Source of the DNA: an uncultured Crocinitomix sp.
Lineage (GTDB): Bacteria > Bacteroidota > Bacteroidia > Flavobacteriales_D > Crocinitomicaceae
Assembly (NCBI GenBank): GCA_905478225.1
Contig: CAJQHR010000029.1
Span: 22,510-86,509 of the forward strand
Direction: 5' to 3'
Length of the DNA: 64,000 nucleotides
A program made the translations under genes and the position numbers. Positions within the stretch are counted from its first letter, which is position 1, and the number at the start of each line of letters is the position of its first letter. This document shows, one piece after another, positions 48,872 through 58,707 of the stretch. The notes under the pieces are model-generated. The model did not search any database. It was not told where the DNA came from and saw only the letters and a list, made by a program, of their open reading frames with translations.

Positions 48872-51226
48872 TTAAAACTCTAACCTATAGTAGATATTAG
48901 GAAAGAAGCTAGTAGATTTTATCTCTACCTCTTTATCCAGCACTGTGTCATATTCTCTGTACAATGCGTTTCCATTATTCAGTAAATTTTTGACTTGAAT
49001 AGCCCAAACAGTTTTACGTTTTTTCTTATTGATGGTATAGCTAAAATTAAAGTCTAGAAAGAGTAACGTTGCACCTTTTTCTGTAAATGCTAATGATTCA
49101 TCATAGCGTGTTTCCTGCTCTAGTTTAGAATTTAAAAAGTCCAAAGGTGTATAAACTTGTCCTCCCAACACATTTAAACTTCCGTTCCAACTGAATGCTC
49201 TATATCTATCTATTCCTTTTTTAGTTTGTGAGGCTCTCAATTTGTATTCTTTCCCAATAATAAATCTTAGGTTATAATTATTATCAAAAGCCGAACTTCT
49301 TTGAATCCCATCTCCTGCTGTATATAGAGAACGCCAGAAGCTTGAGTTAAAAATGTAGTATAGGCCATTGTCGGTGTATCTTTCAAAGCCAATATCAATC
49401 CCATAGTTTTGGCCAGTTCCAGAATTTGTCAGCGCTCTTAAATCACTTAACTCTTCAATATTAATTGTAGAAAAAGTAAAGCTATCCACCGGTACGTCAT
49501 ATAATTGTTGATAGTATGCTTCAATTCTTAACCTGTGATTTGTAAATACTTTCCGTTTATAGCCTACGATATAATGGATGGCCTTGGAGAGTCCTAAATT
49601 TTTATTCGGATTAATTATTTCTCCATCTATGTTCGTTTCCTCATAGAGGTAAGTCGCATAATTCTCTACTTGACTGTGCATTCCTGAAGAAAGAGATATG
49701 CTGTGCTTTGAATTTAACTGATAATTAAGACTTAGCCTTGGTTCAATTGTCTGTTGGTTTGTTACATCATAATTCAAGTAGTGTAGACCCGCTAAAATGT
49801 TAAATTTTTCCGTGAGTGAAAACTTAGATTGCGTATATGCCTTCAAGAGGTTACTTCTACCGGCACCATCCATTAACACAATTTGTTTGCTTTGATTAAA
49901 GCTGTATTTTTCAGCCCTCCAGTCATGGGCTGTTGTATTGTAACTTAAACCGGTAATATTACTGTGCTTTAAACCAAATTTATGTTTTAATGATAAGGCA
50001 CCTGCAATAGGTATTGAGGTGTATTGGTTAATTTTTTGATTGATAATTGAAAAGTCATTTTGAACATAGTCTTTATTGTCAGACTGCTTAGAGTAACTAC
50101 CAACAGCTGTTGCTTTAAAAACAGATTTAGTACCAATATATTTTTTATATACTGCGCCCAATGTAGCCGTAGTTGATGCTAAATATAATGTTGTTCTATC
50201 AAGACTTTCGGCCCATTCAGAGCTGTCTTCAAGTGCGGCTCTTGTTCTGTCACTTGTACCTGCAATCGCAAACAATTGTAATTTTGCTTTAGACTTTGCT
50301 AAAGGAACATCAATATTAAATGATAGATCTTGATACGTAGGGGAGGATGGGTTTCCAATTCTTCCCAACCCAACGGTTGCATATCTATAATTTAGGACAT
50401 AAGAAGAATTATTCTTTTTTGATAGCGGACCCTCAGAACCAAATTCAACACCTAATGTACCGACTTGGAATGTCATTTCATGTTGCTTTGAATTTCCTTT
50501 TTTAAACTTAACATCAAATACACCACCTAAAGCGTCTCCAAATTGTGCAGAGAATGCCCCGGTATAAAAGTCAGACTTATCCATTAATTGCATACTGAAA
50601 ATAGTAAAAGTACCGCCAGATCCTCCAATGCGGGCAAAGTGAGTTGGATTGGGTAATTCTACGCCTTCCATTTGATATTTTAAACTTCTAGGAGAATTAC
50701 CTCTTATGGAAACAAAATTGGCCGAAAAACCAGTTGCTGCTGTAACACCAGGTAGCGTTCCGGTGACGCGAATTGGGTCATCTAAACCCCCTGCTATTCT
50801 TCTTGCATCATTTGGGTGAATTGAAAAAACGCTAGAGTTTGCCATTTCGTTATTTGGAATACCTCTTTCTTTATTGAAGTTTACTACAACGGCACCTAGT
50901 TTAGTTGCACTATTCTCCATTACAATATTCAAAACAGTTTCCTTACTAACCGTTACGGCAATAGAGGGTTGAATGAATGGTTTATAGTTCAAATGCGTGA
51001 ATTGAATATCATAAAACCCGAGTTCAACATCAGTGAAAGTAAAGTTTCCTTTTGCATCACTAACCGCTTCTTTATACTCCACATTATCAGATAGTAATTT
51101 TACAACAACACCTTCAATAGTCCGCTCAGTGAAAGACTCTTTGATAGTTCCACGAACAGTTTGGTAAGATTGACCATATACCAGAGATGAAATGAATACT
51201 AGAATTAAACTGAACCGTTGTAGCAT
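48872..51226 (-). CDS. TonB-dependent outer-membrane receptor
   Basis: The 784-residue protein has a signal peptide (about 1-19, ending VYGQ), a carboxypeptidase-regulatory-like domain (~20-105; TVRGTIKESFTERTIEGVVV), a plug domain (~130-235; RVTGTLPGVTAATGFSANFV, SIRGNSPRSLKYQMEGVELP) and a beta-barrel ending in an aromatic residue (YYRLEF). No SusD-like partner is adjacent, so it is not a typical SusCD pair; the ligand (siderophore, peptide or other) is unknown. Outer membrane. Confidence 0.93.
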   Translation of the reverse strand: MLQRFSLILVFISSLVYGQSYQTVRGTIKESFTERTIEGVVVKLLSDNVEYKEAVSDAKGNFTFTDVELGFYDIQFTHLNYKPFIQPSIAVTVSKETVLNIVMENSATKLGAVVVNFNKERGIPNNEMANSSVFSIHPNDARRIAGGLDDPIRVTGTLPGVTAATGFSANFVSIRGNSPRSLKYQMEGVELPNPTHFARIGGSGGTFTIFSMQLMDKSDFYTGAFSAQFGDALGGVFDVKFKKGNSKQHEMTFQVGTLGVEFGSEGPLSKKNNSSYVLNYRYATVGLGRIGNPSSPTYQDLSFNIDVPLAKSKAKLQLFAIAGTSDRTRAALEDSSEWAESLDRTTLYLASTTATLGAVYKKYIGTKSVFKATAVGSYSKQSDNKDYVQNDFSIINQKINQYTSIPIAGALSLKHKFGLKHSNITGLSYNTTAHDWRAEKYSFNQSKQIVLMDGAGRSNLLKAYTQSKFSLTEKFNILAGLHYLNYDVTNQQTIEPRLSLNYQLNSKHSISLSSGMHSQVENYATYLYEETNIDGEIINPNKNLGLSKAIHYIVGYKRKVFTNHRLRIEAYYQQLYDVPVDSFTFSTINIEELSDLRALTNSGTGQNYGIDIGFERYTDNGLYYIFNSSFWRSLYTAGDGIQRSSAFDNNYNLRFIIGKEYKLRASQTKKGIDRYRAFSWNGSLNVLGGQVYTPLDFLNSKLEQETRYDESLAFTEKGATLLFLDFNFSYTINKKKRKTVWAIQVKNLLNNGNALYREYDTVLDKEVEIKSTSFFPNIYYRLEF

Positions 51227-51469
51227 TTTTGAAAATTTTGTACAAAAGTCGTGGTTTAATAGTCCCTTAGTGTCATTGAATTGTCATAAATCAATATGAT
51301 AAAAAGCACTTTTTAGGAATTTTGGGCAGTAGGTAAAATTTTACTGATTATGGTTGTCGTTCTATTTGAGATTATCCATACTACTGATAACAGCAATCGA
51401 ATAGAAAAAGTAGAAATCAGCATCAATCCGCCAACTCCTCAATCACCACTACTCACAATCTAAACTGCC
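51227..51469. other. Intergenic region between the TonB receptor and a small gene
   Basis: No gene seen. It must contain the receptor promoter, but no good TAnnTTTG box was found near 51226. AT-rich. Confidence 0.4.
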
Positions 51470-51625
51470 TTACTCCCCAAACCACTTAAAAACGCCAAAA
51501 AAGATAGCTAACCAAATTAACCCCTTAATTAAAAAGAATAGAAAACCCAACAAACCAATACGCTTAAGCCATGCGCTTTGGTACCATTTTTTTTGTTCCG
51601 GTTGTTCTGAATTATCTGTTTGCAT
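51470..51625 (-). CDS. 51-residue small membrane protein
   Basis: The frame begins at ATG 51625: MQTDNSEQPEQKKWYQSAWL KRIGLLGFLFFLIKGLIWLA then IFFGVFKWFGE. A charged soluble head is followed by a transmembrane segment (~24-46). The head-to-membrane layout 'WYQSAWLKRIG' and the balanced coding use favour a real gene. Similar small proteins occur in flavobacteria, but no family name is given here. Confidence 0.65.
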   Translation of the reverse strand: MQTDNSEQPEQKKWYQSAWLKRIGLLGFLFFLIKGLIWLAIFFGVFKWFGE

Positions 51626-51726
51626 TTTTCCCGCGGAAGTCTTCAACAAATTTCATCTTTTCAACTATCAAATCAAAGTTATCCGACCTTTAAATTAGGT
51701 TCGATTGGAATTTTGGCTTTAAATGC

Positions 51727-52617
51727 CTAAAGTTTGATGTAGTTTTCAAGGTGGACGATATAGTTATCGTATCCGTAAATTTCGGGTATATTTCCATGAC
51801 CTGCACCATTTACACGAACAGCTTCTTTGTACGATCCTGAATGGTTTCCGTAAATTAATTCGCCATTTTCAATTTCAATATAATCATCTTCAACGCCGTG
51901 AAACCATAAGAGCGGCATACTTATAGCTTTCATTTTTTCGGCATTTTCAAATTCAAGTGTCGACACAAAGTTTGGATCCACATTTAAAACCAATGACGAA
52001 TGCGCCAAGTTATCTACTGAAGCTAAGGGTGATTCTATAATGATTTTTGCAGGTTGAAAGTCGCTGCGATATGCCGCACGATCTATAACTGGAATACAAC
52101 CTAAACTAAAGCCGTAATAAAAGGTTTGTTCTTGTTTCGCCCCCATTGCAATGAGCCAATCAATGCTGGCGTCCACATCTTCATAAAGACCTTGTTCCGT
52201 TGGAGTTCCTTCTGACATGCCGTATCCTCTGTAGTCCATCATAAAAACACCGTATTGATATTTCTCAACTAAACTCGCTAATAGAGTAGCTCTTGGCCAA
52301 TAGGCATCCATATGTTTCGCTTGACCGTGACAATACATAATAACCGTGTCACTTGCCATAGTCGCCATGTCGCCAATATACACGCCATAAATCGTGTATT
52401 CATCTCCAGTATTGCCGTCTATAGAAGTCATTGAAACGAGGGTGTAATTATCTGATGTTACATCATAAATTGTAGGTACATTACCTGCACCAGCATCATA
52501 ATTTTCAAATTCATAATTGTCTGCCTTTTCACTTGGAAAAGCGAGTGCATCTAAATTGGGTTTGGTGCAAGCTGCTGCGAAAAGCCCAATAATTGTATAT
52601 AAAAATAGTTTCTTCAT
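51727..52617 (-). CDS. Alpha/beta-hydrolase lipoprotein
   Basis: The 296-residue product has a lipobox at Cys17 (MKKLFLYTIIGLFAAACTK). The fold is an alpha/beta hydrolase with nucleophile Ser171 in GFSLG, an acid at Asp244/Asp245 (HGVEDDY) and His274 in GAGHGN, with YRGYGMSEG as the usual strand-4 motif. Resembles the serine aminopeptidase/BAAT-type hydrolases. Membrane-anchored; substrate unknown. Its start overlaps the stop of the upstream gene by one base, so the pair is co-translated. Confidence 0.85.
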   Translation of the reverse strand: MKKLFLYTIIGLFAAACTKPNLDALAFPSEKADNYEFENYDAGAGNVPTIYDVTSDNYTLVSMTSIDGNTGDEYTIYGVYIGDMATMASDTVIMYCHGQAKHMDAYWPRATLLASLVEKYQYGVFMMDYRGYGMSEGTPTEQGLYEDVDASIDWLIAMGAKQEQTFYYGFSLGCIPVIDRAAYRSDFQPAKIIIESPLASVDNLAHSSLVLNVDPNFVSTLEFENAEKMKAISMPLLWFHGVEDDYIEIENGELIYGNHSGSYKEAVRVNGAGHGNIPEIYGYDNYIVHLENYIKL

Positions 52618-53300
52618 TATTTCTCTTTTTTACCAATTATCCATCTGCATCCAATAAAAAATCCAGTTGCTCCGTTTGAGCCAGTTAAACTTTTGTAGGG
52701 AACAAAGGCGGTTGAATTGTCTATGTAGGGGCCTAAAAATTTAATTTCTGTGGTGAGTTGCCAATTTTCTTGTTTGCCTTTGAAAACATGCCCAATTTGT
52801 GGGCTGAACAGCCAAGGCGAAAGTTGTTCTTGTTCCAAAGCCATAGTTTTGCTCAATTCAAAATAATTATTGGCACCGATATAGAAATAATTTGTCCGTG
52901 CGCCGTAATTCCAAAAGGCGTTTACATCTAGTTTAGGCCAAAATTTCGTGCTTTTGATATTGGTTATAAAATTGAATCCTGGTGCGACTGAAAGATTCGG
53001 GATGAACTTTTTTTGTTCTAAAAACTGATAAGAGATTCCGGCGCCTATTTGAAAGTTTCCAAAGACAGCCGCAGTAGTGTGTAGGGCGCCGAATATGGTG
53101 AGGTTTGTATCTAAGCCATATCCAACTTCTAAAGTTGAAACCGGCATGGGAATTGGCCCTCCAAAATCAATGACAGGGCCACCAAAAGTTCCACCAATAC
53201 TGAGTTCATTTTTGTTTAATGGCTCCACAAATCGAGATGGCGCGCAAGCTTGTGTAATTGTAAATAAGGCTGCTGCAACCAAAATATAAATTTTTTGCAT
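52617..53300 (-). CDS. Outer-membrane lipoprotein with beta-barrel-like body
   Basis: The start is placed at ATG 53300, directly after a TAnnTTTG box; a TTG two codons upstream overlaps that box. The signal (MQKIYILVAAALFTITQAC) has a lipobox at TQAC followed by APSR. The ~225-residue body contains alternating strands (GGTFGGPVIDFGGPIPMPVS, NLTIFGALHTTAAVFGNFQI) as in surface lipoproteins or small barrels. The pattern and the neighbouring hydrolase lipoprotein suggest a shared envelope role, but none is known. Confidence 0.68.
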   Translation of the reverse strand: MQKIYILVAAALFTITQACAPSRFVEPLNKNELSIGGTFGGPVIDFGGPIPMPVSTLEVGYGLDTNLTIFGALHTTAAVFGNFQIGAGISYQFLEQKKFIPNLSVAPGFNFITNIKSTKFWPKLDVNAFWNYGARTNYFYIGANNYFELSKTMALEQEQLSPWLFSPQIGHVFKGKQENWQLTTEIKFLGPYIDNSTAFVPYKSLTGSNGATGFFIGCRWIIGKKEK

Positions 53301-53303
53301 CTT

Positions 53304-53311
53304 CAAAATTA
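53304..53311 (-). promoter_or_regulatory. -7 box (TAATTTTG) 3 bases before the lipoprotein ATG
   Basis: TAnnTTTG on the minus strand, followed by AAG and the ATG at 53300. Predicts a leaderless mRNA for the lipoprotein-hydrolase pair and decides the start. Confidence 0.5.
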
Positions 53312-53423
53312 CGAAAATTTATTATGTACGCATAGAAAATCAGCTAGAATTTGCATAAAATATTTGGCAGCTTTAATTCACCCTATCAATTTGAAAATCA
53401 ATGTTTAGCTAATTAAATTGGAC

Positions 53424-55331
53424 TTATTTTGCATAGACATGCACAACATAGCGAAACAAAGGAGTAGGGAAGATGATCTTTTCTGATGTTTTTACAATTT
53501 GCTCCCCGGCCTGAATTTTTTGAAATTCTTCTTCACTTGGTAATAATTCATCATAAATGATTTCGTCAAAATCTACGGGTTTATTTTTATTTAAGAACTT
53601 CCAATTGTAAAATGCCATGGCTTGTGCATAAGTTAATCCTTGGACGAGTGCTTCTGGATTTGTTTTGAAATCATATTTAGGCACTGTTGCAGGATCGATA
53701 CTGTAAATAGGGCATTTATCGCATATGTCCTCAGGGATTGTGTCCAAGTCAAGTTCGCCGTGGTCGTGCAAACAGATATCATTGCAAAAGGCACAATTCA
53801 CGTTGGGGTAAACATTTATTCCTTCACCCATAATTACATCAGAATAGCGAGAGATTCTTCTCATGCCATTGCTCATATCCTTATTCCGTATATTCCAATT
53901 TGGATCTGCGCTATTCGCCGCGCGATATATTCCGACAGCATCATCCCAAATGAGCTCACCTGCGTTCGCTTTTCGTTTGAGGTCTTGCCAGGTGTATCGA
54001 TAGAATTGTCTCACTGGGTTAAGTTTGTCATAGTCAATTTCTGTTATGAATTCATCTGAAATAAACAGTTCGCTTATTAAAGGGAGGTATTGATTCGGTG
54101 ACAGTTTTTTCTTCCAATTATAATTAAGATCAAGAGTGAATAATTGAGAGTTGATGTACGCTTGGGATGGGTCAAATTCTTTCCACTCTGTATTAATTTC
54201 GTCATAATAGACTTGAGGATGGTTTAACATGTCTGCAATTTGTTCTTCGCTTATCGCGTCTTTCCCAGTTGGGTTGGTGTTCTCATAAATTCGTCCCATC
54301 ATTAAAGAATCGCGAACGTCTTCGAGAAATGCTGAATAATCTTGATTGGTGATTTGCCAATGATTGGTCATGTCAATGAGCTTAGTTCTTACGCTAGGTT
54401 TTCCTTCGTGATAATCAGGAAATGCTTCCAATAGGTCTACTTTACTCGGCAGCGTTAATTGAATCCGATACGGTAATTTTTTTTCATTTATCCAATTTTG
54501 AAATTGTTTTTCTAGGTAAATTAAATAAGCTTTTGTTTGATTGCCGAAAACCCCTTGAACGGGTTGGTTTTTAAAAAAGACATCTCTATAATAATGATTT
54601 GCCAAATTATAGGAATAGTCGAATGGATGATTAGAATTTTGCGCCCATATTTCACGATCCCGCGATACAAGTATAGAATCTTGACTGGTTCTTGAATTTT
54701 TGAAAAACAACCTTCGTTCATCCACCTCTTTTCGCTTGTTAAAGCGATCTGTAATCCACAAATTAAATCGGTTTATTATGGGCAAATACTGATGAAAACG
54801 AAATTTTTTACACCAATCAAATTCATAATCGAAATAATATAATTCCCTGTTTAACTTTAATTTATTTGGATCAAAGCGGGCGGAATCCTGCCCGTTTGAA
54901 TCTTTATAGTAATCGTCATGATCCAGCAGTTGAGCAAGATCTTCTTTAAAAAATGCATCATTCCCTGTAGGGTTTGTATTCTTGTAAATTGCTTCTCGAT
55001 ATAGCGAATCTAATACCCATTTGCAAAACTCGTCATATGCTGCATTGGTAACCCAATTAACCTGCAAGAGCTTTAAAAGCTCACCTTCTTTTTCGTCCGT
55101 AATTTCATCATGAAACATTAAATATTCCACATTGGTATGAATGCCTGTGGTGTCTCCTTTTCGTGTTAAAGACGAGTCGAATTGAACAGAATTGCTGATT
55201 TTATTCGAATAATTGGTTTTTGGATTCAAGTTGATTATCTCAAGGTCGAGTGTTTTTTTAAGATCTTGAATTGATTGTCCAAACCCGAGTGGTATGATTG
55301 AGATGCTTAGAAGAAATAAAAGTTTTTTCAT
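53424..55331 (-). CDS. Exported GldK-like repeat protein of unknown function
   Basis: The 635-residue protein has a signal peptide (about 1-18, ending GFGQ). Two ~110-residue units repeat: WVTNAAYDEFCKWVLDSLYR with NTNPTGNDA and FRFHQYLPIIN (~93-190), and WQITNQDYSAFLEDVRDSLM with NTNPTGKDA and LSPNQYLPLIS (~330-430). The '(V/I)TNxxYxxFxxxVxDSL' pattern is that of the N-terminal part of GldK-type FGE/SUMF1-like domains in the T9SS machinery, here duplicated. A Cys/His cluster (NCAFCNDICLHDHG ... CDKCP, ~510-545) looks like a haem or metal site. The C-terminus (~555-635) is FGE-like in style (GLTYAQAMAFYNWKF). Role unknown; probably periplasmic. Confidence 0.6.
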   Translation of the reverse strand: MKKLLFLLSISIIPLGFGQSIQDLKKTLDLEIINLNPKTNYSNKISNSVQFDSSLTRKGDTTGIHTNVEYLMFHDEITDEKEGELLKLLQVNWVTNAAYDEFCKWVLDSLYREAIYKNTNPTGNDAFFKEDLAQLLDHDDYYKDSNGQDSARFDPNKLKLNRELYYFDYEFDWCKKFRFHQYLPIINRFNLWITDRFNKRKEVDERRLFFKNSRTSQDSILVSRDREIWAQNSNHPFDYSYNLANHYYRDVFFKNQPVQGVFGNQTKAYLIYLEKQFQNWINEKKLPYRIQLTLPSKVDLLEAFPDYHEGKPSVRTKLIDMTNHWQITNQDYSAFLEDVRDSLMMGRIYENTNPTGKDAISEEQIADMLNHPQVYYDEINTEWKEFDPSQAYINSQLFTLDLNYNWKKKLSPNQYLPLISELFISDEFITEIDYDKLNPVRQFYRYTWQDLKRKANAGELIWDDAVGIYRAANSADPNWNIRNKDMSNGMRRISRYSDVIMGEGINVYPNVNCAFCNDICLHDHGELDLDTIPEDICDKCPIYSIDPATVPKYDFKTNPEALVQGLTYAQAMAFYNWKFLNKNKPVDFDEIIYDELLPSEEEFQKIQAGEQIVKTSEKIIFPTPLFRYVVHVYAK

Positions 55332-55427
55332 TTAATGGGTTTATGTTTTAATTCTAGATATGTAACCACACTTAAAGGTAGGAAATCTAAATAGAATGCT
55401 TTGAAAAAAATATCGGCAAAATAGAAT

Positions 55428-55435
55428 TATCTTTG
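55428..55435 (+). promoter_or_regulatory. -7 box (TATCTTTG) 6 bases before the 55442 gene
   Basis: Perfect TAnnTTTG; the ATG lies 6 bases downstream, predicting a leaderless mRNA. A TTG-start extension (55433) overlaps the box and is rejected. Confidence 0.5.
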
Positions 55436-55441
55436 TACACA

Positions 55442-56647
55442 ATGTTGAAGTTGATTTTAGGTATTGGATTCGTATTTAGTTTATTGGGACCTGCTTTTGG
55501 GCAGGATACAATCCGTGTGATGTATTATAACCTGCTCAATTTTCCAGATGAATCTCCCGAGCGGGTGTCGGATTTAAGACAAATCCTTGGTTATGCCCAG
55601 CCTGACGTTTTAGTGGTGTGTGAATTACAGTCGAGTGAAGGAGCGGATTTAATCTTGAATTCTGCATTGAATGTTTGGGGCGAAGATAAATATGAAGCCG
55701 CGGAATATATGGATGGCCCATACACGGATAACATGTTATTCTATAATTCAGACCTTTTAGGCCTTTTAGGGCAAGAAGAAATACCAACAGATGTAAGGGA
55801 TCACAATGAATTTCAATTGTATTATAAAAACCCAAGCCTAAGTGCGGCGTCTGACACCATATATTTAAACCTTTATGGGCTTCATTTAAAAGCAGGTTCA
55901 GGTTTTTTTAATCAAAGAAAAGAGCAAGCAATTGTCTTAAAGTATCATTTGAACTCCCTATCCAATGCTGAAAATATATTTGTTGGTGGTGATTTTAATT
56001 TTTATTCAGGTAATGAATCGGGTTGTTTAGCAATTCGTGAAACGGGAGATATCAACTTATTTGACCCGATTGCGAGTATTGGAGATTGGAACAATAATGT
56101 CGCCTATGCAAATATTCATACACAAAGCACTCGAACAGCGCCTTTAGCAGATGGGGCTGGCGGAGGAATGGATGATCGTTTCGACCTTATTTTTACCACA
56201 GCTGATGTTTTTGATAATTCCAATGGATTAGAGCTTATCGAAGGTTCATATCAAGCGCTTGGGCAAGATGGTACTCGATTTAACAGTACAATCACTTCGC
56301 CTTATAATCCATCTGTTCCAGACAGTGTTTCAAACGCCCTCTATTATATGTCCGATCATCTTCCCGTTTTACTCGATCTAAAAACAGATTATACCGCAAG
56401 TATTTCTACCGAGTTAAAAGAGAACCTCCAATGGTATTATAATGCAACTTCGAATGAATTGGTCTTCAATCAAAACATTGAAGACGCCCAATTTCTATTG
56501 TACGATTTAAGTGGACAACTCATTTTTAATCAAACAGTAGATCATTCAAATTCCATAAAGTTTCCGCGTTCTATTAAAAACGGTCTGTTTTGCTGGAATC
56601 TCGTAAGAAAAGACAAGCTCCTAAGAGGTAAAGTTGTTAAGCAATAA
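55442..56647 (+). CDS. Secreted endonuclease/exonuclease/phosphatase-family protein with T9SS tail
   Basis: The ATG at 55442 gives a signal peptide (MLKLILGIGFVFSLLGPAFG) and 401 residues. The EEP domain (~20-315) shows IRVMYYNLLNFPD, VCELQSSEG (catalytic Glu), GGDFNFYSG (Asp/Asn) and the terminal SDHLPVLLDL (His). The last ~75 residues (NLQWYYNATSNELVFNQN ... GLFCWNLVRKDKLLRGKVVK) match a T9SS type A sorting domain, so the protein is secreted or surface-bound. Substrate may be DNA, RNA or a phosphoester. Confidence 0.88.
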   Translation: MLKLILGIGFVFSLLGPAFGQDTIRVMYYNLLNFPDESPERVSDLRQILGYAQPDVLVVCELQSSEGADLILNSALNVWGEDKYEAAEYMDGPYTDNMLFYNSDLLGLLGQEEIPTDVRDHNEFQLYYKNPSLSAASDTIYLNLYGLHLKAGSGFFNQRKEQAIVLKYHLNSLSNAENIFVGGDFNFYSGNESGCLAIRETGDINLFDPIASIGDWNNNVAYANIHTQSTRTAPLADGAGGGMDDRFDLIFTTADVFDNSNGLELIEGSYQALGQDGTRFNSTITSPYNPSVPDSVSNALYYMSDHLPVLLDLKTDYTASISTELKENLQWYYNATSNELVFNQNIEDAQFLLYDLSGQLIFNQTVDHSNSIKFPRSIKNGLFCWNLVRKDKLLRGKVVKQ

Positions 56648-56661
56648 TCGAACCCAGGTTA

Positions 56662-57795
56662 TTAGTTTCTAACCAATTTTTGAGTGTGCATTGCCCCATC
56701 TTGATTGATAGTTACAAAGAGCATTCCCTTTTCTTCAATGTTCAATTGAATGGTTGAGGCCGCTTCCGTAGTTTCTAAAATCACTTGACCTAATGAGTTA
56801 TGAACGGCAATGTTCTTGACTGCATTATCTGCAAAACTTAATGTCACTTCTGACTGGTTTGAAGGATTTGGATACATCATGAATTCAACTGGTGCAGCTT
56901 CTTTTTCAATTCCGCTTGTTAAAACATTCAATTTGTATTTACTAAAGAAACGCCAGATTTCCAAAGAAGCGTTAAGGTCATTATTAGTTCCTGCCCCGCC
57001 AAATGCTGACCCTGGCCAAGTATGACCTCCGTCATTAATTCTATAATGCTCAACAGTGCTGCCTAATAACCCGTTTTCATATACAAAATGTGTTGCCGTG
57101 CATCCATCACTACCATCAACGTCTGGTAGCTCGGTAATAACTGGCTCTGGATCACATTCGTTAAAAGCCACCCAATGGTCAATAATATCTGTTGAAGACA
57201 TAAAGAATAAATTTCCATCATAAGGTACGGTTCCGTCTGCCGTTCCGTGAATTTCCATTACGGGCATTGGATGGTTGGTAATGCATGCGTCAAATTCTAC
57301 GGGAGTCATTGCTCCTGTCACAGATGCAATTGCAGCGATCCTTCCGCTCAATAAACAAGCTAACTTATAGCTCATAAATCCGCCATTACTCATTCCCGTG
57401 CTGTAAATGCGATTTCCGTCAATATTATAGGCTGCATAAATAGTATCAATCAATGCTGATAAAAATCCAACGTCATCTACGCTTGAAGTTCCAAAGGTAT
57501 TCCAATGTGTTGAACCAAAATCATCTACTAGGCCCATAGGATGTACAATAATAAAGTGAGCAGTATCTGCTATCGGTCTAAAATCACCATAAACTTCCTG
57601 TTCTAAATTGTTTGAACCGTAACCGTGTAAATTAAATAGGAGCGGCGCAGGTTGCGTTCCATCGTAAATATCCGGAATGTATAGTTTGTATTCACGTTCC
57701 TCCCCATCATATTCGAAACTAGAGCTTACGGTAGTTTGAGCGTGGCCAATTGCTGAAAAAAGAAAGCAAGAAGCATAAAGTAATATTTTTTTCAT
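56662..57795 (-). CDS. Secreted esterase (PHB depolymerase / feruloyl-esterase type) with T9SS tail
   Basis: The 377-residue protein has a signal peptide (about 1-19, ending GHAQ). The alpha/beta-hydrolase core shows NLHGYGSN (oxyanion), Ser136 in GMSNGGF, Asp187 in HGTADGTVPY and His258 in DGGHTWPG, as in the LpqC / poly(3-hydroxybutyrate) depolymerase group that also contains feruloyl and acetylxylan esterases. Residues ~300-377 (FMMYPNPSNQSEVTLSF ... MHTQKLVRN) form a T9SS sorting domain. Extracellular; the exact ester is open. Confidence 0.9.
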   Translation of the reverse strand: MKKILLYASCFLFSAIGHAQTTVSSSFEYDGEEREYKLYIPDIYDGTQPAPLLFNLHGYGSNNLEQEVYGDFRPIADTAHFIIVHPMGLVDDFGSTHWNTFGTSSVDDVGFLSALIDTIYAAYNIDGNRIYSTGMSNGGFMSYKLACLLSGRIAAIASVTGAMTPVEFDACITNHPMPVMEIHGTADGTVPYDGNLFFMSSTDIIDHWVAFNECDPEPVITELPDVDGSDGCTATHFVYENGLLGSTVEHYRINDGGHTWPGSAFGGAGTNNDLNASLEIWRFFSKYKLNVLTSGIEKEAAPVEFMMYPNPSNQSEVTLSFADNAVKNIAVHNSLGQVILETTEAASTIQLNIEEKGMLFVTINQDGAMHTQKLVRN

Positions 57796-57902
57796 ATCTG
57801 TTTTTTTTCAAAAAGTCTAATTTATTAAAACTTTGTGAGCACAGCAAATTTTGTCCTCTTTTTACAGGTTTATTATATTGCACTGAATTTAAAATAAAAT
57901 CA

Positions 57903-58704
57903 ATGAAACGTTATCATTATCTGACATATTCTATGTGCTGCTTTTGCTTTTGCATGTGGGGGCGAAGTGGAGGAGGGTGAAGTTACTGAAACTGTAGAAT
58001 CCTTGATTGAAGAGGTTGTTGACACAGCTTCTGTTGAGCCGATTGTTGAACCTGTGGTTGAAATTGGTGATCAACTGCAAGCAATTATCGGCAAGTCAGA
58101 CACTACCTATTCGTTACCTGCAGCTGTTGATACTAATTTTGTGCATAATATTGGTTTTTTTGAAAGGTCAGATGAATCCGCAATGAGTTATTTGAACGGG
58201 CAATATTTAACTGAACAACTTTTAGAAAGCTCACCAACTTTTAACGGGGAGTATTATATAAAGATTTTTTGTGAATTAGATTCATTAAAATCTGTTGGTG
58301 CTTATGAGGAATACGTGAGAAACTTAGACATTGGAATGATGCAGGTAGCAGATGCTTTTGTTGAGGGCATAATTCAATTGGATGACCAAAAACAGATTTT
58401 GCTTTGGAGCATTAATTACAGTACTTACGAAGCCTGTCCTTTTGCATCTGGAGCGGCAGTTTATGGTACCTTATTAGATAATTATGAGGTAAAAAACACT
58501 ATGCTATTGGCAGAAGTATCAAGTGGTGGAGATCCACCGGCCTGGGGAGACACCAATGTTTCAATTGAAATTTCGGCTGAACTTGAAATTAATACGTATT
58601 GGATTAATCGATCAGGTGAAGATGAAGGTCCGGCAGATGTCATTGAAGAAACGTATGCAACACGAATTGGCGCAACTGGTTTCGAACTTGATGATGATTA
58701 TTAA
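57903..58704 (+). pseudogene. Lipoprotein with a frameshift in the signal peptide
   Basis: From ATG 57903 the phase reads MKRYHYLT and then derails into a Cys-rich run and a stop. One base out of phase, the sequence reads ILCAAFAFACGGEVEEGEVT, a lipobox followed by an acidic linker, and the 58704-terminated frame. Deleting one T near 57927 (CTG ACA T ATT) gives MKRYHYLTILCAAFAFACGG, a normal lipoprotein start. The intact downstream frame has no ATG (first possible start GTG at 57967). The mature ~240 residues (QLQAIIGKSDTTYSLPAAVD ...) match no family I know. Nonfunctional as read, or one spurious base. Confidence 0.65.
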
Positions 58705-58707
58705 AGT

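Noticed and set aside
48872..53300. SusCD-type polysaccharide utilisation locus
   Set aside because: The TonB receptor has no SusD-like partner and no glycan enzymes in the same operon.
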